Of a DNA stretch of 64,000 nucleotides, positions 19,782-28,642 are shown in pieces. How positions within the stretch are numbered: position 1 is the first letter of the stretch; each line of letters begins with the position of its first letter. The position numbers were made by a program, and so were the translations under genes. The stretch spans positions 1-64,000 of the forward strand of contig NZ_ANBB01000024.1 in NCBI RefSeq assembly GCF_000341105.1, in the 5' to 3' direction. The DNA comes from Nocardiopsis potens DSM 45234 (GTDB taxonomy: Bacteria > Actinomycetota > Actinomycetes > Streptosporangiales > Streptosporangiaceae). Under the pieces are notes generated by a model. It worked only from the letters and a program-made list of their open reading frames with translations, did no database searches and was not told where the DNA came from.

Positions 19782-20363
19782 TCAGACGTCGACGGTGCCG
19801 CCGCAGCGCCAGTAGCGGGAGCCGTCGCGGTCGAGGAAGCCCTCGTCGACCAGGGAGCGGCGGAGCAGGGCGTGGTCGGAGTAGAAGGCCCGCAGCATCG
19901 CGTTGACCTCGGGCTCGGTGTAGCGCAGGCCGGGTTCGAAGGCGCGGGCCACGTGGTCGAGCAGGATGAGCCGCTTGGCCCGCTGGACCGGCAGGGTGAG
20001 GATGCGGCCGTCCCGGGTGAAGGAGCGGAGCACCCGGGCCTGGTCGGCGGGGGTGCCCTCGGGGACGGGGGCCGCGGAGCGGTCCTCGGCGGCGGCGGTG
20101 ACCGCGGCCCGGAGCGTCTCCGGGCGGGGCGACCACCGCCCCTCCGCGGAGCGGGCCGCGATGCCGCCGCGCTCCAGCTGGTCCAGGGCGCGCAGCGCGT
20201 CCTTCACCGGCAGGCCGGAGCGGAGCGCGACCTCCTCGCCGGTTCCGGCCCCCAGGACCAGGGCGGAGAAGGCGCGCAGCCGTTCGGGGGCGCTGAGCAG
20301 GCCGAGCAGGCGCAGGGCGTCGGGGTCGGACATGACCGCCATGCAACCAGAGGTCTCCGCCAT
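19782..20363 (-). CDS. ArsR-like HTH regulator with DUF2087 domain
   Basis: A 193-residue protein. The N-terminal winged helix (RLLGLLSAPERLRAFSALVL, GEEVALRSGLPVKDALRALD) resembles ArsR-type folds but has no metal-binding Cys cluster. The C-terminal DUF2087 segment contains YTEPEVNAMLRAFYSDHALL and RRSLVDEGFLDRDGSRYWRCG. DUF2087 regulators are widespread and mostly uncharacterised. AAGGAGG stands six bases before the ATG. It follows the HAD hydrolase gene by 51 bp, so the two are likely cotranscribed. Confidence 0.8.
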   Translation of the reverse strand: MAETSGCMAVMSDPDALRLLGLLSAPERLRAFSALVLGAGTGEEVALRSGLPVKDALRALDQLERGGIAARSAEGRWSPRPETLRAAVTAAAEDRSAAPVPEGTPADQARVLRSFTRDGRILTLPVQRAKRLILLDHVARAFEPGLRYTEPEVNAMLRAFYSDHALLRRSLVDEGFLDRDGSRYWRCGGTVDV

Positions 20364-20414
20364 CCGTCGCCTCCTTTCCGGCCGGGCGCCGGCGGGCTCC
20401 GGGCCGGCGGCGGG

Positions 20415-21134
20415 TCAGCCGCCCTCCTCCGCCCCGCGGACGCCCAGCTCGTCCAGGCGCGCGAGCAGCTCGGCGGGGTCGGCGTAGACCCGGTAGGCGC
20501 CCGCACGCTCCAGTTCGTCCCTGCCGTACCCGCCGGAGAGCACTCCGACGCCCAGCGCGCCGGCCCGGCGGGCGGCGAGCATGTCCCACACGCTGTCGCC
20601 GACGACGACCGTGTGCCGCGGGTCGACGCCGAGGTGCGCGGCGGCGGCCAGGAACAGGTCGGGGTCGGGCTTGGCGAACCGGACCTGGTCCCGGGTGACC
20701 ATCGGGGTGTCCTCGGGCAGGCCGAGGAGCTCCAGGGCGTGCCCGGCGGTGCGGCGCTGGCCGCTGGTGGCGATGGCCCAGGAGATGCCGCGGGCGCTGA
20801 GCGTGCGCAGCAGCTCGGTGGCGCCGGGCAGCGGGACGACCGACGAGTGCTGGCGAAGGTACTCCACGGCGTGGTCCTCCACCGCCTCGGCCACCTGCTC
20901 GGTGGAGAGCCGCAGCCCGGTCTCGCGCATCAGCGCGTTGACGAACAGGCCGCCGCTCATCCCGATCCGGCGGTGGATCCGCCACACCGACAGCTCGATG
21001 TCGGCCTTGGCCAGGGCGTTGCGCCAGGCGATGACGTGCTGGTAGACGCTGTCGATCAGGGTGCCGTCCAGGTCGAACAGCAGGGCCGGTGCGACGGGCT
21101 CGGGGAAGGCCGCGGTGGTGCTCGATTCGCTCAC
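20415..21134 (-). CDS. HAD-superfamily hydrolase (beta-phosphoglucomutase/Gph-like)
   Basis: A 239-residue HAD phosphatase: motif I LLFDLDGTLIDSVYQ, motif II ATSGQ, motif III Lys in VRFAKPDPDLFL and motif IV VVGDSVWDMLAARRAGA. The helical cap after motif I is typical of subfamily IA (phosphoglycolate phosphatase / beta-phosphoglucomutase-like). The substrate is unknown. The GTG at 21132-21134 is chosen because the conserved N-terminus follows shortly; the frame extends to 21179 without ribosome-site support. First gene of a probable operon with the DUF2087 regulator. Confidence 0.85.
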   Translation of the reverse strand: MSESSTTAAFPEPVAPALLFDLDGTLIDSVYQHVIAWRNALAKADIELSVWRIHRRIGMSGGLFVNALMRETGLRLSTEQVAEAVEDHAVEYLRQHSSVVPLPGATELLRTLSARGISWAIATSGQRRTAGHALELLGLPEDTPMVTRDQVRFAKPDPDLFLAAAAHLGVDPRHTVVVGDSVWDMLAARRAGALGVGVLSGGYGRDELERAGAYRVYADPAELLARLDELGVRGAEEGG

Positions 21135-21215
21135 CCCGCCAGTCTCGCCCCGGGGCCGGGCCGTTGGAAAGCGGCGCACCGGAGGTTCCCCTGAGGTTCA
21201 CCCGCCCCATGCGCA

Positions 21216-21250
21216 CCGGCCCGGCCGGGGCGCGGACCCGGCCGGGCCGG
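21216..21250. terminator. Hairpin downstream of NmrA-like gene
   Basis: Perfect 14-bp stem CCGGCCCGGCCGGG / CCCGGCCGGGCCGG with a 7-base loop, immediately 3' of the reductase gene on the minus strand. A probable terminator without a U-tract. Confidence 0.55.
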
Positions 21251-21258
21251 GCCGGGCG

Positions 21259-22101
21259 TCAGGGCGCGCCCGCCCGTCCGCGCCCGGCGAGCGCGGCGGC
21301 GACCACCTCCGTGAACGGCCGCGGCGCGTGCCCGGTGAGGTCCGCGACGACGGTGGTGGTCCGGTCCTCCGCGCCGGCCGCGATCGCCGTGTCCAGGCCG
21401 GCGAGGAGGCCGGCGTACTCGGCCGGGAGGCCCGCCTCGGCCAGTCCGGCGGCCAGTTCGCCGGCGCCGACGGAGCGGTGCCGCACCGGCCGCCCGAGGG
21501 CCGCGCCGAGGATCGCGGCGACCTCGTCGTGGCTCAGCGCCTCCGGTCCGGTGATGATGTGGTCGGTGTTGTGCGGCTCGGGGTCGGTGAGGGCCGCCGC
21601 GGCCACGTCGGCGATGTCGTCGGCAGCGACGAAGGCGACCCGCCCCCGCCCCGCGGCGGTGACGATCTCGCCCCGCTCGCGGGCGCTCCGGGCGTGCGGG
21701 TGGTCGCCGGTGAAGTTCTCCATGAACCAGGACGGCCGGAGCACCGCCCACTCGCCGAAGAGCTCGCCCAGCCGGGTCTGGACGGCGCCCAGGCCGGGCG
21801 CTCCCGGTTCGATCGCGGACGAGCCGAGCAGGACGGCGCGGCGGACGCCCGTCCGCGCGGCGAGTTCGAGGAACGGCCGCATGACCGGTTCCGGGTCGGG
21901 GTCGCCGACCGGTGCGAGCAGGTAGACGGCGGTGGCGCCCGCCAGCGCAGCGCGGTGGGTGGCGGCGTCGTACCAGTCGAAGCGGGCCCGGCCGCCGGCG
22001 CCGCTCCTGGAGGCGGCCCGGACCGGCAGGCCCCGGTCGGCCAGTCTGCGGGCGATCCGGCTTCCGGTGGTCCCGGTGCCGCCGGTGACGAGGATGCTCA
22101 T
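21259..22101 (-). CDS. NmrA-like NAD(P)-binding reductase
   Basis: A 280-residue atypical short-chain dehydrogenase: Rossmann glycine motif VTGGTGTTGSRIARRL at the N-terminus, VYLLAPVGDPDPEPVM, VLLGSSAIEPG, LRPSWFMENF and VAADDIADVAAAAL. Members include quinone reductase-like and regulatory (NmrA) proteins; the catalytic YxxxK is absent, so sensor or azoreductase-like roles are both possible. The ATG overlaps the stop of a 47-codon ORF as ATGA. It is divergent from a TetR gene with twin operators, which suggests it is that regulator's target. Confidence 0.8.
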   Translation of the reverse strand: MSILVTGGTGTTGSRIARRLADRGLPVRAASRSGAGGRARFDWYDAATHRAALAGATAVYLLAPVGDPDPEPVMRPFLELAARTGVRRAVLLGSSAIEPGAPGLGAVQTRLGELFGEWAVLRPSWFMENFTGDHPHARSARERGEIVTAAGRGRVAFVAADDIADVAAAALTDPEPHNTDHIITGPEALSHDEVAAILGAALGRPVRHRSVGAGELAAGLAEAGLPAEYAGLLAGLDTAIAAGAEDRTTTVVADLTGHAPRPFTEVVAAALAGRGRAGAP

Positions 22102-22241
22102 CGGGCGCCCCCTCCGTCCGCCGCCGGGAAGGGGGAGAGCGGGTTCCGGTGGCCGCGGCGGCGGCCGATGAAGCCGGCCGCGTCCTTGGCGGGGAGGGGC
22201 CGCAGGCCCCGTGGGAAGAGCTCGGCCGGGTCTTCTGGCAT
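22098..22241 (-). CDS. 47-residue hypothetical ORF coupled to NmrA-like gene
   Basis: Not recognised. MPEDPAELFPRGLRPLPAKD opens a 47-codon frame that ends in an ATGA overlap with the NmrA-like start. It is Arg/Pro/Gly-rich with no domain. GAGAGG lies a little upstream. It could be a real small protein or a translated leader that couples initiation of the reductase. Confidence 0.4.
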   Translation of the reverse strand: MPEDPAELFPRGLRPLPAKDAAGFIGRRRGHRNPLSPFPAADGGGAR

Positions 22242-22282
22242 GGGTGCGCCTCTCACTGTCCGGACCCCGGCCCGCTATGATG

Positions 22283-22323
22283 CGGACCAGCGGTCCGGTT
22301 CAACTTAACGGACCGATGGTCCG
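22283..22323. promoter_or_regulatory. Twin TetR operators
   Basis: Two perfect palindromes, CGGACCAGCGGTCCG (22283-22297) and CGGACCGATGGTCCG (22309-22323), both CGGACC-N3-GGTCCG, with centres 26 bp apart. They sit between the divergent NmrA-like operon and the TetR gene (GTG at 22344). The classic layout for TetR autorepression and control of the divergent gene. Confidence 0.8.
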
Positions 22324-22343
22324 TTTATCAAGGAGGGTGCTCC

Positions 22344-22907
22344 GTGCGCGCAGACGCCGTGCGCAACCGGGAGGCCGTGCTGCGCGCCGCCGGCCGGCTC
22401 TTCGACGCCGCCGACGACCCGGAGCGGGTGTCGATGGACGACGTCGCCGCCGCGGCCGGCGTCGGCAAGGGCACCCTGTTCCGGCGGTTCGGCGACCGCG
22501 CCGGGCTGATCCGGGCGCTCTACGAGGAGCGGGCCGAGCGGCTGTACGCCTCCCTGGAGCCCGACCCCGGCCGCCCCGCCGCCGACGCCGTCGGCGACCT
22601 GATGAGCGCGCTGCTCCGGTTCAAGATCGAGAACCGGGCGCTGGCCCGCGCCTTCGAGAACGCGGGCGGCGGCCCGTACACCGCCTCCGGCTACGACCGC
22701 CTGCACTCCCGGCTCACCGGGCTGATGACCGAGGCGCGCGGCCCGGACTCCGCCGACTTCCTCGCCCACGCCCTGCTCGCCGGGGTCCGCAGCGACCTCG
22801 TCGAGCACCTCGGCGACTGGCCGGAGGAGCGCCTCCGGGCCGGGATGGCCGCCCTGGTGCGGTCGGTGCTGTCCGGCGGCGGCTCCCCCGGCCGGCCAGA
22901 GCGGTGA
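22344..22907 (+). CDS. TetR-family regulator controlling divergent NmrA-like operon
   Basis: A 187-residue TetR protein: helix-turn-helix RVSMDDVAAAAGVGKGTLFRRFGDRAGLI (described here as residues about 33-61), then an all-helical ligand domain. It starts at GTG with an AAGGAGG site. Two identical-type palindromes lie just upstream, so autoregulation and control of the divergent reductase are likely; the ligand is unknown. Its TGA stop lies inside the left arm of palindrome copy 4. Confidence 0.88.
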   Translation: MRADAVRNREAVLRAAGRLFDAADDPERVSMDDVAAAAGVGKGTLFRRFGDRAGLIRALYEERAERLYASLEPDPGRPAADAVGDLMSALLRFKIENRALARAFENAGGGPYTASGYDRLHSRLTGLMTEARGPDSADFLAHALLAGVRSDLVEHLGDWPEERLRAGMAALVRSVLSGGGSPGRPER

Positions 22908-22964
22908 TCCCGGTGCCGCGGCCCCCTCAGAGCGCTCCGGCGGGGCCGCGGCACCGGGATCACC
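22903..22964. repeat. Intergenic palindrome family, copy 4
   Basis: 62-bp near-perfect inverted repeat: GGTGATCCCGGTGCCGCGG / CCGCGGCACCGGGATCACC around CAGAGCGCTCCGG. It joins two convergent TetR genes; the TGA stops of both (22905-22907 and 22960-22962) lie within its arms. The stem sequence differs from copies 1-3, but pairing is kept. Confidence 0.85.
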
Positions 22965-23562
22965 GGGGAGGGGCCTCCCGGACCGGGGCCTCGGCGATGC
23001 CGGCGACCGCGGCGACGATGCGGTCCGCGGCGCGCTCCGGGTCGGTGGGCAGCAGCACGTAGGAGAGGCTGAGCCTGACCGCGACCTCGGTCATCGCCTC
23101 GCCCCGGCGGCCCAGGCCGGGGTGGTGGCGGCGCAGGTAGGCGTCGATCCGCTGCTCCAGCGCCACGTGCAGCGGCTCGGCCCTGGTGGTGAGCACCGGG
23201 AGGAGTTCGTCGTCACCGGTGATGATGGCGCGCAGCAGCGGGTCCTCGGCGGTGGTGGCCAGGGTCCAGCGGGCGGCCGCGGCCACCGTGCCGGCCGGCG
23301 TCCCCCGGTGGCCGGCCAGGATCCGCTCGACCCCGTCCAGGAACCGGTCCGCCTCGCGCAGCACCACGGCCTGGAGCAGCCCCTCCTTGGTGCCGAACTC
23401 GTTGTACAGGGTCTGCCGGGACACCGCGGCGGTCTGCGCGATGTCGGCCATCCGCATGCGCGACCAGCCCCCGGCCACGACCGCGCCGTAGGCGGCGTCC
23501 AGCAGCCGCTCGCGGACGCCGCCGGTGCGCGGGGGGCCGGGGTGTTCGGTTCGGGCCGTCAT
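22960..23562 (-). CDS. TetR-family regulator
   Basis: A 200-residue TetR protein: MADIAQTAAVSRQTLYNEFG gives the helix-turn-helix (residues about 38-57), followed by a helical C-terminal domain with VAVRLSLSYVLLPTDPERAA. SRQTLYNEFGTKEGLL is common in regulators of fatty acid or aldehyde genes, but no target is adjacent: it is divergent from hisN, separated by a strong palindrome at 23645-23684. The ligand is unknown. Confidence 0.85.
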   Translation of the reverse strand: MTARTEHPGPPRTGGVRERLLDAAYGAVVAGGWSRMRMADIAQTAAVSRQTLYNEFGTKEGLLQAVVLREADRFLDGVERILAGHRGTPAGTVAAAARWTLATTAEDPLLRAIITGDDELLPVLTTRAEPLHVALEQRIDAYLRRHHPGLGRRGEAMTEVAVRLSLSYVLLPTDPERAADRIVAAVAGIAEAPVREAPPR

Positions 23563-23644
23563 AGGGCCATCGTGTCAAAGATCCGGGCGGCCCCGGGCCG
23601 GACTCCGCGGAGGGCGGGGCGGATGAGACGGGTGGGGCGCACGG

Positions 23645-23684
23645 GGCACCCCCTGCCCGCCCGATCGGCCGGGCAGGGGGTGCC
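23645..23684. other. Perfect hairpin between divergent TetR and hisN
   Basis: 15-bp perfect stem GGCACCCCCTGCCCG / CGGGCAGGGGGTGCC with a 10-base loop. It is in a divergent promoter region, about 40 bp before hisN, so it is not an ordinary terminator. It could be an operator, an insulating terminator or a stray repeat. Confidence 0.6.
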
Positions 23685-23725
23685 GCCCTGTCTGAGCGCG
23701 CCCCGGAGCGGTACCGTTACACGCC

Positions 23726-24532
23726 ATGGCGGCCTTTGACGACGACCTGCGTCTGGCCCACGTCCTCGCGGACGCGGCCGACGACCTGTCCATGCAGCGC
23801 TTCCGCGCCCTCGACCTGCGTGTGGAGACCAAACCGGACCTGACCCCCGTGACCGAGGCCGACCAGGCGGTCGAGGAGACCCTGCGCAGCGTGCTCTCCC
23901 GGGCCCGCCCCCGGGACGCGGTGGTCGGCGAGGAGTACGGCAAGACCGGGAACAGCAGCCGGGTGTGGGTGCTCGACCCCATCGACGGCACCAAGAACTA
24001 CGTCCGCGGGGTGCCGGTCTGGGCCACCCTGATCGCCCTGCTGGAGCACGACCGCCCCGTGGTCGGCCTGGTGTCCGCCCCGGCGCTGCAGCGCCGCTGG
24101 TGGGCCTCGCTGGGCGGCGGCGCGTGGACCGGCCGCAGTCTGACCAAGGCGTCCCGCTGCTGGGTGTCGAAGGTGGCGGAGCTGGAGGACGCCTCGCTCT
24201 CCTTCTCCGAGATGTCGGAGTGGGAGGAGCAGGGGCGGCTGGAGTCCTTCCTCGGGCTGACCCGGAACGTGTGGCGGACCCGCGCCTACGGCGACTTCTG
24301 GTCGCACGTGATGGTCGCCGAGGGCGCGGTGGACATCGCCGCCGAACCGGAGCTGTCGCTGTGGGACGCCGCCCCGCTGCCGATCATCCTGGAGGAGGCC
24401 GGCGGCCGCGCCACCGACCTGCGCGGCCAGGCGTTCACCGACGGCGGCGCCCTGGTCTGCACCAACGGCGCCCTGCACGACAAGACCCTGATGTGGCTGA
24501 ACGGCGGGCCGACCCCGGTCCGCTCCGACTGA
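23726..24532 (+). CDS. hisN: Histidinol-phosphatase, inositol-monophosphatase family
   Basis: A 268-residue IMPase-fold phosphatase. The metal motifs are VVGEEYG, LDPIDGTKNYVRGVPVWATL and WDAAPLPIILEEAGG. ETKPDLTPVTEADQAVE and LSFSEMSEWEEQGR are typical of actinobacterial HisN, which dephosphorylates histidinol phosphate in the penultimate step of histidine synthesis. Other IMPases are hard to exclude by eye. TACCGT lies eight bases before the ATG and no ribosome site is seen, so the mRNA may be leaderless. A hairpin follows at 24553-24600. Confidence 0.82.
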   Translation: MAAFDDDLRLAHVLADAADDLSMQRFRALDLRVETKPDLTPVTEADQAVEETLRSVLSRARPRDAVVGEEYGKTGNSSRVWVLDPIDGTKNYVRGVPVWATLIALLEHDRPVVGLVSAPALQRRWWASLGGGAWTGRSLTKASRCWVSKVAELEDASLSFSEMSEWEEQGRLESFLGLTRNVWRTRAYGDFWSHVMVAEGAVDIAAEPELSLWDAAPLPIILEEAGGRATDLRGQAFTDGGALVCTNGALHDKTLMWLNGGPTPVRSD

Positions 24533-24552
24533 CCCTCCGAACCGCCCGCGCC

Positions 24553-24600
24553 CGCCCCGGCGCCGCGCCCCGGACCTCCCGGCGGCCCGGTGCCGGGGCG
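24553..24600 (+). terminator. Hairpin downstream of hisN
   Basis: Stem CGCCCCGGCGCCG with CGGTGCCGGGGCG (one G-U pair), loop 22 bases, about 20 bp after the hisN stop. A probable terminator without a U-tract. The rest of 24601-24944 (about 340 bp) holds no supportable gene; a TTGACG at about 24794 could be a -35 element for the export operon. Confidence 0.5.
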
Positions 24601-24944
24601 GAGCCGTGTCCGCCCCGCGCCGGACGCGCCCCGCCGGTGTGACACCGCTCTCCCCGGGCCGCGGAGGCCCCGCCCGCCCGCGCCGCGCCCCGGTCCGGCC
24701 GCCCCGCTCCGAACAGGGGCCGCGGCGCCCCGCCCGGCCGCGGAGCGGCCCGGAACCCCCGCCGCAGAGGGGTTTTCGGCCCCCTGCTCACTTTGACGAC
24801 ACACGTCCCTTACGCGACGCTGATGCGCACTGGGGCACAGTGGCATCCCGGACCACTCCGGTCACCCGGGGCGCCCCCGCCCCTCCCATCCGCCCCCCGG
24901 GTGCGCCGCCCGCACCCCGTACACGCCGGGGAAGAGGCCGACGC

Positions 24945-26180
24945 TTGCTGCGCTCACTCATCTCGGGCCTGGTCCTGGCCTTCGCCGGTTCCCGAGCCAA
25001 CATCTCGCGGACGATCCTGTCCTGCGCCGGCATCGTGGTCGGCGTCGGCGCGCTGATCGCGGTGGTGACCGCCGGGCACGTCGGCCAGACCTACGCCAAG
25101 GCCTACGGCGAGGCCAACACGGGCGTGGCCGCCACCTACGAGGTCACCTCGCCGGCCCCGGTCGACGACGTCGAGGCCTTCGAGGAGGACATGCTCCGGG
25201 CCGGCGGCGAGGCCGTCGCCCTGCAGCAGCCCCTGGACTCCGCCGGGATCCAGCTCCGCCAAGGCACCTCGGTGTTCAAGGACCCGACGGTCTTCTACAC
25301 CGACCCGTCGCTCTCCGACATCCGGCGGATGAACCTGGTCGAGGGGCGCTGGTTCACCGAGGCCGACAAGGGGTCGCTGGCCCCCGTGGTGGTGCTGAGC
25401 GAGAACCTCGCCGAGCAGCTGGACCCCTCCGGCGGCTACGCCGACCTGCAGATCGGGAACAGCGAGTGGCTGCGGGCGCGGGTGGCCGGCGTGGTCGAGG
25501 GCACCGCGATGGACGACTGGGGCGGCTCGGGCACGGTCTACCTGATGCGCTCGCCGGCCACCGAGGAGATGGCCTTCCCCGCCGGGATCGGCGCCGCCGA
25601 CGAGATGGGCATGGGGCTGACCTACCGGGTCCGGGTCTCCCCCGACGGGAGCCCGGGCGAGGAGGCGTTCACCGAGCGGCTCGCCGGCACCTCCTGGCGG
25701 TGGGGCCCCCAGGCCGACACGGAGATGCTCATCGTCTTCCGGGCGGACAGCTTCGAGGAGATCGAGGAGGTGCTGGGCTACCTCTCCCTCGGGCTGTTCG
25801 GGATCGCCGGCATCACCCTCACCACCGGCATGCTCGGGGTGCTCAACGTCGGGCTGGTGACGGTCCGGGAGCGCCGCCGCGAACTGGCCACCTACAGGGC
25901 GCTCGGCGCCGACCGGTTCGCCATGTTCGTCGTGGTGGTCGCCGAGGCGGTGGTGGTCTCGGTGGTGGCCGGGCTGATCGCGCTGCTGGGGTGCTACGGG
26001 ATCGCCGGGGGCGTCCAGGCGTTCGTCGGGGACATGCTCCCCGCGGGCGTCTCGGTGACCGTTCCCCTGCAGGGGGTCCTCGTCGGACTGGGCAGTGCCG
26101 CCGCGGTCGGCCTGCTCGCCGGGGTCATCCCGGCGTGGCGGGCGCTGCGCACCTCGGTGGTGGCCGGATTGCGGGAATAG
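24945..26180 (+). CDS. MacB/FtsX-type ABC permease
   Basis: A 411-residue protein with the MacB layout: helix near residues 18-40 (ILSCAGIVVGVGALIAVVTA), a large extracytoplasmic domain (residues about 45-270), then three C-terminal helices (LFGIAGITLTTGMLGVLNVG; FVVVVAEAVVVSVVAGLIAL; LVGLGSAAAVGLLAGVIPAW). The RERRRELATYRALGA segment before helix 3 is the FtsX-superfamily signature. The start is uncertain: TTG at 24945 follows GGGGAAGAGG; the frame remains open upstream to 24606. Next genes are an adaptor (gap 14 bp) and the ATPase, making a MacAB-like mechanotransmission export operon. Confidence 0.82.
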   Translation: MLRSLISGLVLAFAGSRANISRTILSCAGIVVGVGALIAVVTAGHVGQTYAKAYGEANTGVAATYEVTSPAPVDDVEAFEEDMLRAGGEAVALQQPLDSAGIQLRQGTSVFKDPTVFYTDPSLSDIRRMNLVEGRWFTEADKGSLAPVVVLSENLAEQLDPSGGYADLQIGNSEWLRARVAGVVEGTAMDDWGGSGTVYLMRSPATEEMAFPAGIGAADEMGMGLTYRVRVSPDGSPGEEAFTERLAGTSWRWGPQADTEMLIVFRADSFEEIEEVLGYLSLGLFGIAGITLTTGMLGVLNVGLVTVRERRRELATYRALGADRFAMFVVVVAEAVVVSVVAGLIALLGCYGIAGGVQAFVGDMLPAGVSVTVPLQGVLVGLGSAAAVGLLAGVIPAWRALRTSVVAGLRE

Positions 26181-26194
26181 GAGCGGAAGAACCC

Positions 26195-27258
26195 TTGAAG
26201 AAGTGGATCATCACGGCGGCCGTCCTGGTCGTCCTGGCCGCCGCCGGCGGCACCGGCTGGTTCCTGCTGCGCGGCGGTGGGGGCGACGCGCCCCCCGACG
26301 ACATCGCCGTGGGGGCCGAGGAGGCCGCCCCCGTCCCGGTGGAGTACGGCTCGATCACCGACGAGGTCGTCCTGGACGCGCAGGTCGAGGAGGACCCGGC
26401 GAAGAAGGTGGTGTCCAAGCGCGGCGGCACCGTCACCCGGGTGTGGGTGGGCGACGGCCAGGAGGTCCAGGAGGGCGCGCCGATCGTCTCGGTGCGCTCC
26501 GAGGACCCCGGCGCCGCCCCGGAGGCGGGCGGCGCCGGGGACGGCGGCGACGGCGGTGAGGGGGCCGGGGCCGATCGGCCCGCGGCGACCGAGGTCACCG
26601 TCACCGCCCCGGTCTCCGGCAAGGTCCGCGGGCTGGACGGGCTCGCCGCGGGCGACCCGGTGGAGCAGGGCGCATCGGTCGCCTCGATCAGCCTGGAGCG
26701 GTTCCGCGCGGTCGCCCCGATCCCCGCCAACGACCTGTACCGGTTCTACGACGACCCCGAGGAGATCACCCTCAAGATCGACAAGGGCCCGCCCGCCCAG
26801 GCCTGCAGGTTCCTCTCCATCGGCGAGTCCGAGGAGTCCGGCGACGGGGGCGGCTCCGCCCCCGAGGAGGACATGGGCATGCCCGGCGGCGGAGAAGGAG
26901 GCGGCGGCACCGGGGCCACCTCGCGGATCTCCTGCCGGGTCCCCGAGGACCTGCAGGTCTTCCCCGGCGTCACCGGGAAGATGTCGATCGTCACCGGAAG
27001 CGCCGACCGGGCGCTGCTCGTCCCGGTGACCGCGGTGCGCGGCGGGTTCGAGGAGGGCGAGGTCATCGTCGTCGGCGACGGCGGCGGGCAGGAGACCCGC
27101 CGGGTGGAGCTGGGCATCACCGACGGGGACCGGATCCAGGTCGTCGAGGGGCTCGACGAGGGCGAGCAGGTCCTGGACCCGATCCCGCTGGAGGAGGGCT
27201 TCGACGCGCCCGGTTCCGGCGGCGAGGAGGAGTCCTCCGAAGAAGGGGTGATGTTCTA

Positions 27259-27259
<1 letters not shown>
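26195..27259 (+). CDS. MacA/HlyD-like membrane-fusion adaptor
   Basis: A 354-residue protein with an N-terminal membrane anchor (KKWIITAAVLVVLAAAGGTG), a split biotinyl-lipoyl hairpin (GGTVTRVWVGDGQEVQEGAP and later VTVTAPVSGKVRGLDGLAAGD), a Gly/Asp/Glu-rich linker between the halves and a beta-barrel-type C-terminus (VLDPIPLEEG). This is the Gram-positive version of periplasmic adaptor proteins that work with MacB-type permeases. TTG start at 26195 after AGGAG. The stop shares a base with the GTG of the ATPase (TAGTG). Substrates of such systems include peptides and antibiotics; none can be named here. Confidence 0.82.
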
Positions 27260-27999
<740 letters not shown>

Positions 28000-28089
28000 G
28001 CGGCCCCGCCCGGCCGGGCCCGCCGCTGCTCCGGGCCCGCCGGGGCGGCGGGCGGGAGAGGCCGCTGCGCGGCGCCCGGGAAAGGCGAA

Positions 28090-28119
28090 GGGCCCGGCAC
28101 TCTTCCGAGTACCGGGCCC
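28090..28119 (-). terminator. Terminator of initiator tRNA copy 1
   Basis: On the minus strand GGGCCCGGTACTC / GAGTGCCGGGCCC with a GGAA loop, followed by a TTCGCCTTT stretch, six bases after the CCA end. Confidence 0.75.
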
Positions 28120-28125
28120 CTGCTC

Positions 28126-28202
28126 TGGTAGCGGGGACAGGATTTGAACCTGCGACCTCTGGGTTATGAGCCCAGCGAGCTACCGAACTGCTCCACCCCG
28201 CG
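28126..28202 (-). tRNA. Initiator tRNA-fMet (CAU), copy 1
   Basis: 77-base tRNA with encoded CCA and anticodon CAT in GGGCTCATAACCC. Initiator features: unpaired C1 opposite U72 and three G-C pairs at the base of the anticodon stem. D-loop TTCGGTAGCTC, T-arm GCAGGTTCAAATCCTGT. Promoter upstream: TTGGCA (28241-28246) - 18 bp - TAGGGT (28217-28222). Confidence 0.95.
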
Positions 28203-28216
28203 TCGTTGTGTTCACA

Positions 28217-28246
28217 ACCCTAGCGCCCCGCGACCACCAGTGCCAA
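28217..28246 (-). promoter_or_regulatory. Promoter of initiator tRNA copy 1
   Basis: TTGGCA - N18 - TAGGGT on the minus strand, TAGGGT being 14 bases before the tRNA 5' end. The identical arrangement occurs at 28923-28952 for copy 3. Confidence 0.7.
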
Positions 28247-28516
28247 CTCGGCGCCGCACCGCCCCGGAGCGTCCCTCGGGGCCGGCCCCGCCCCCTTCCT
28301 TGAGGGCGGCGGAGGCGGCCCCGCGCACCGCCCGCCGTCCGCGAGGGCGCGGCTCCGCCCCACCGCCGGGAGCAGGGCGCACACGGCCCGCAGGGCGCAC
28401 GGGAGGCGGGAGCCGGCACCGGAGGAGCGCGGCGGGGCGGGGCCGTGCCCGGAGGCCTCGACCGAGCGGAGGGCACCGGGGCCGCCGAGAGGGCGGACCC
28501 GCCGGGAAAAGCGCGG

Positions 28517-28546
28517 AGGCCGGGCACTCTTCCGAGTACCCGGCCT
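28517..28546 (-). terminator. Terminator of initiator tRNA copy 2
   Basis: AGGCCGGGTACTC / GAGTGCCCGGCCT with a GGAA loop on the minus strand. Same architecture as copies 1 and 3, but with compensatory differences in the stem. Confidence 0.7.
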
Positions 28547-28552
28547 CTGCTC

Positions 28553-28629
28553 TGGTAGCGGGGACAGGATTTGAACCTGCGACCTCTGGGTTATGAGCCC
28601 AGCGAGCTACCGAACTGCTCCACCCCGCG
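28553..28629 (-). tRNA. Initiator tRNA-fMet (CAU), copy 2
   Basis: Mature sequence identical to the other two copies as far as I can read, 77 bases with CCA. The flanks differ: it has its own promoter TTGGTG (28666-28671) - 17 bp - TAAGCT (28643-28648). Confidence 0.95.
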
Positions 28630-28642
28630 TCGATGTGCCTTC

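Larger units (their letters stand above)
28077..28266. repeat. 190-bp direct repeat carrying initiator tRNA, copy A
   Basis: By base-by-base reading, 28077-28266 is identical to 28783-28972. The unit includes promoter, tRNA and terminator, which points to a recent duplication or gene conversion. The tRNA between them (28553-28629) has the same mature sequence but different flanks. Confidence 0.8.

Noticed and set aside
22239-22344. Attachment-site or mobile-element remnant at the twin inverted repeats
   Set aside because: The 15-bp palindromes fit TetR operators in position and symmetry, and no integrase or transposase is nearby.
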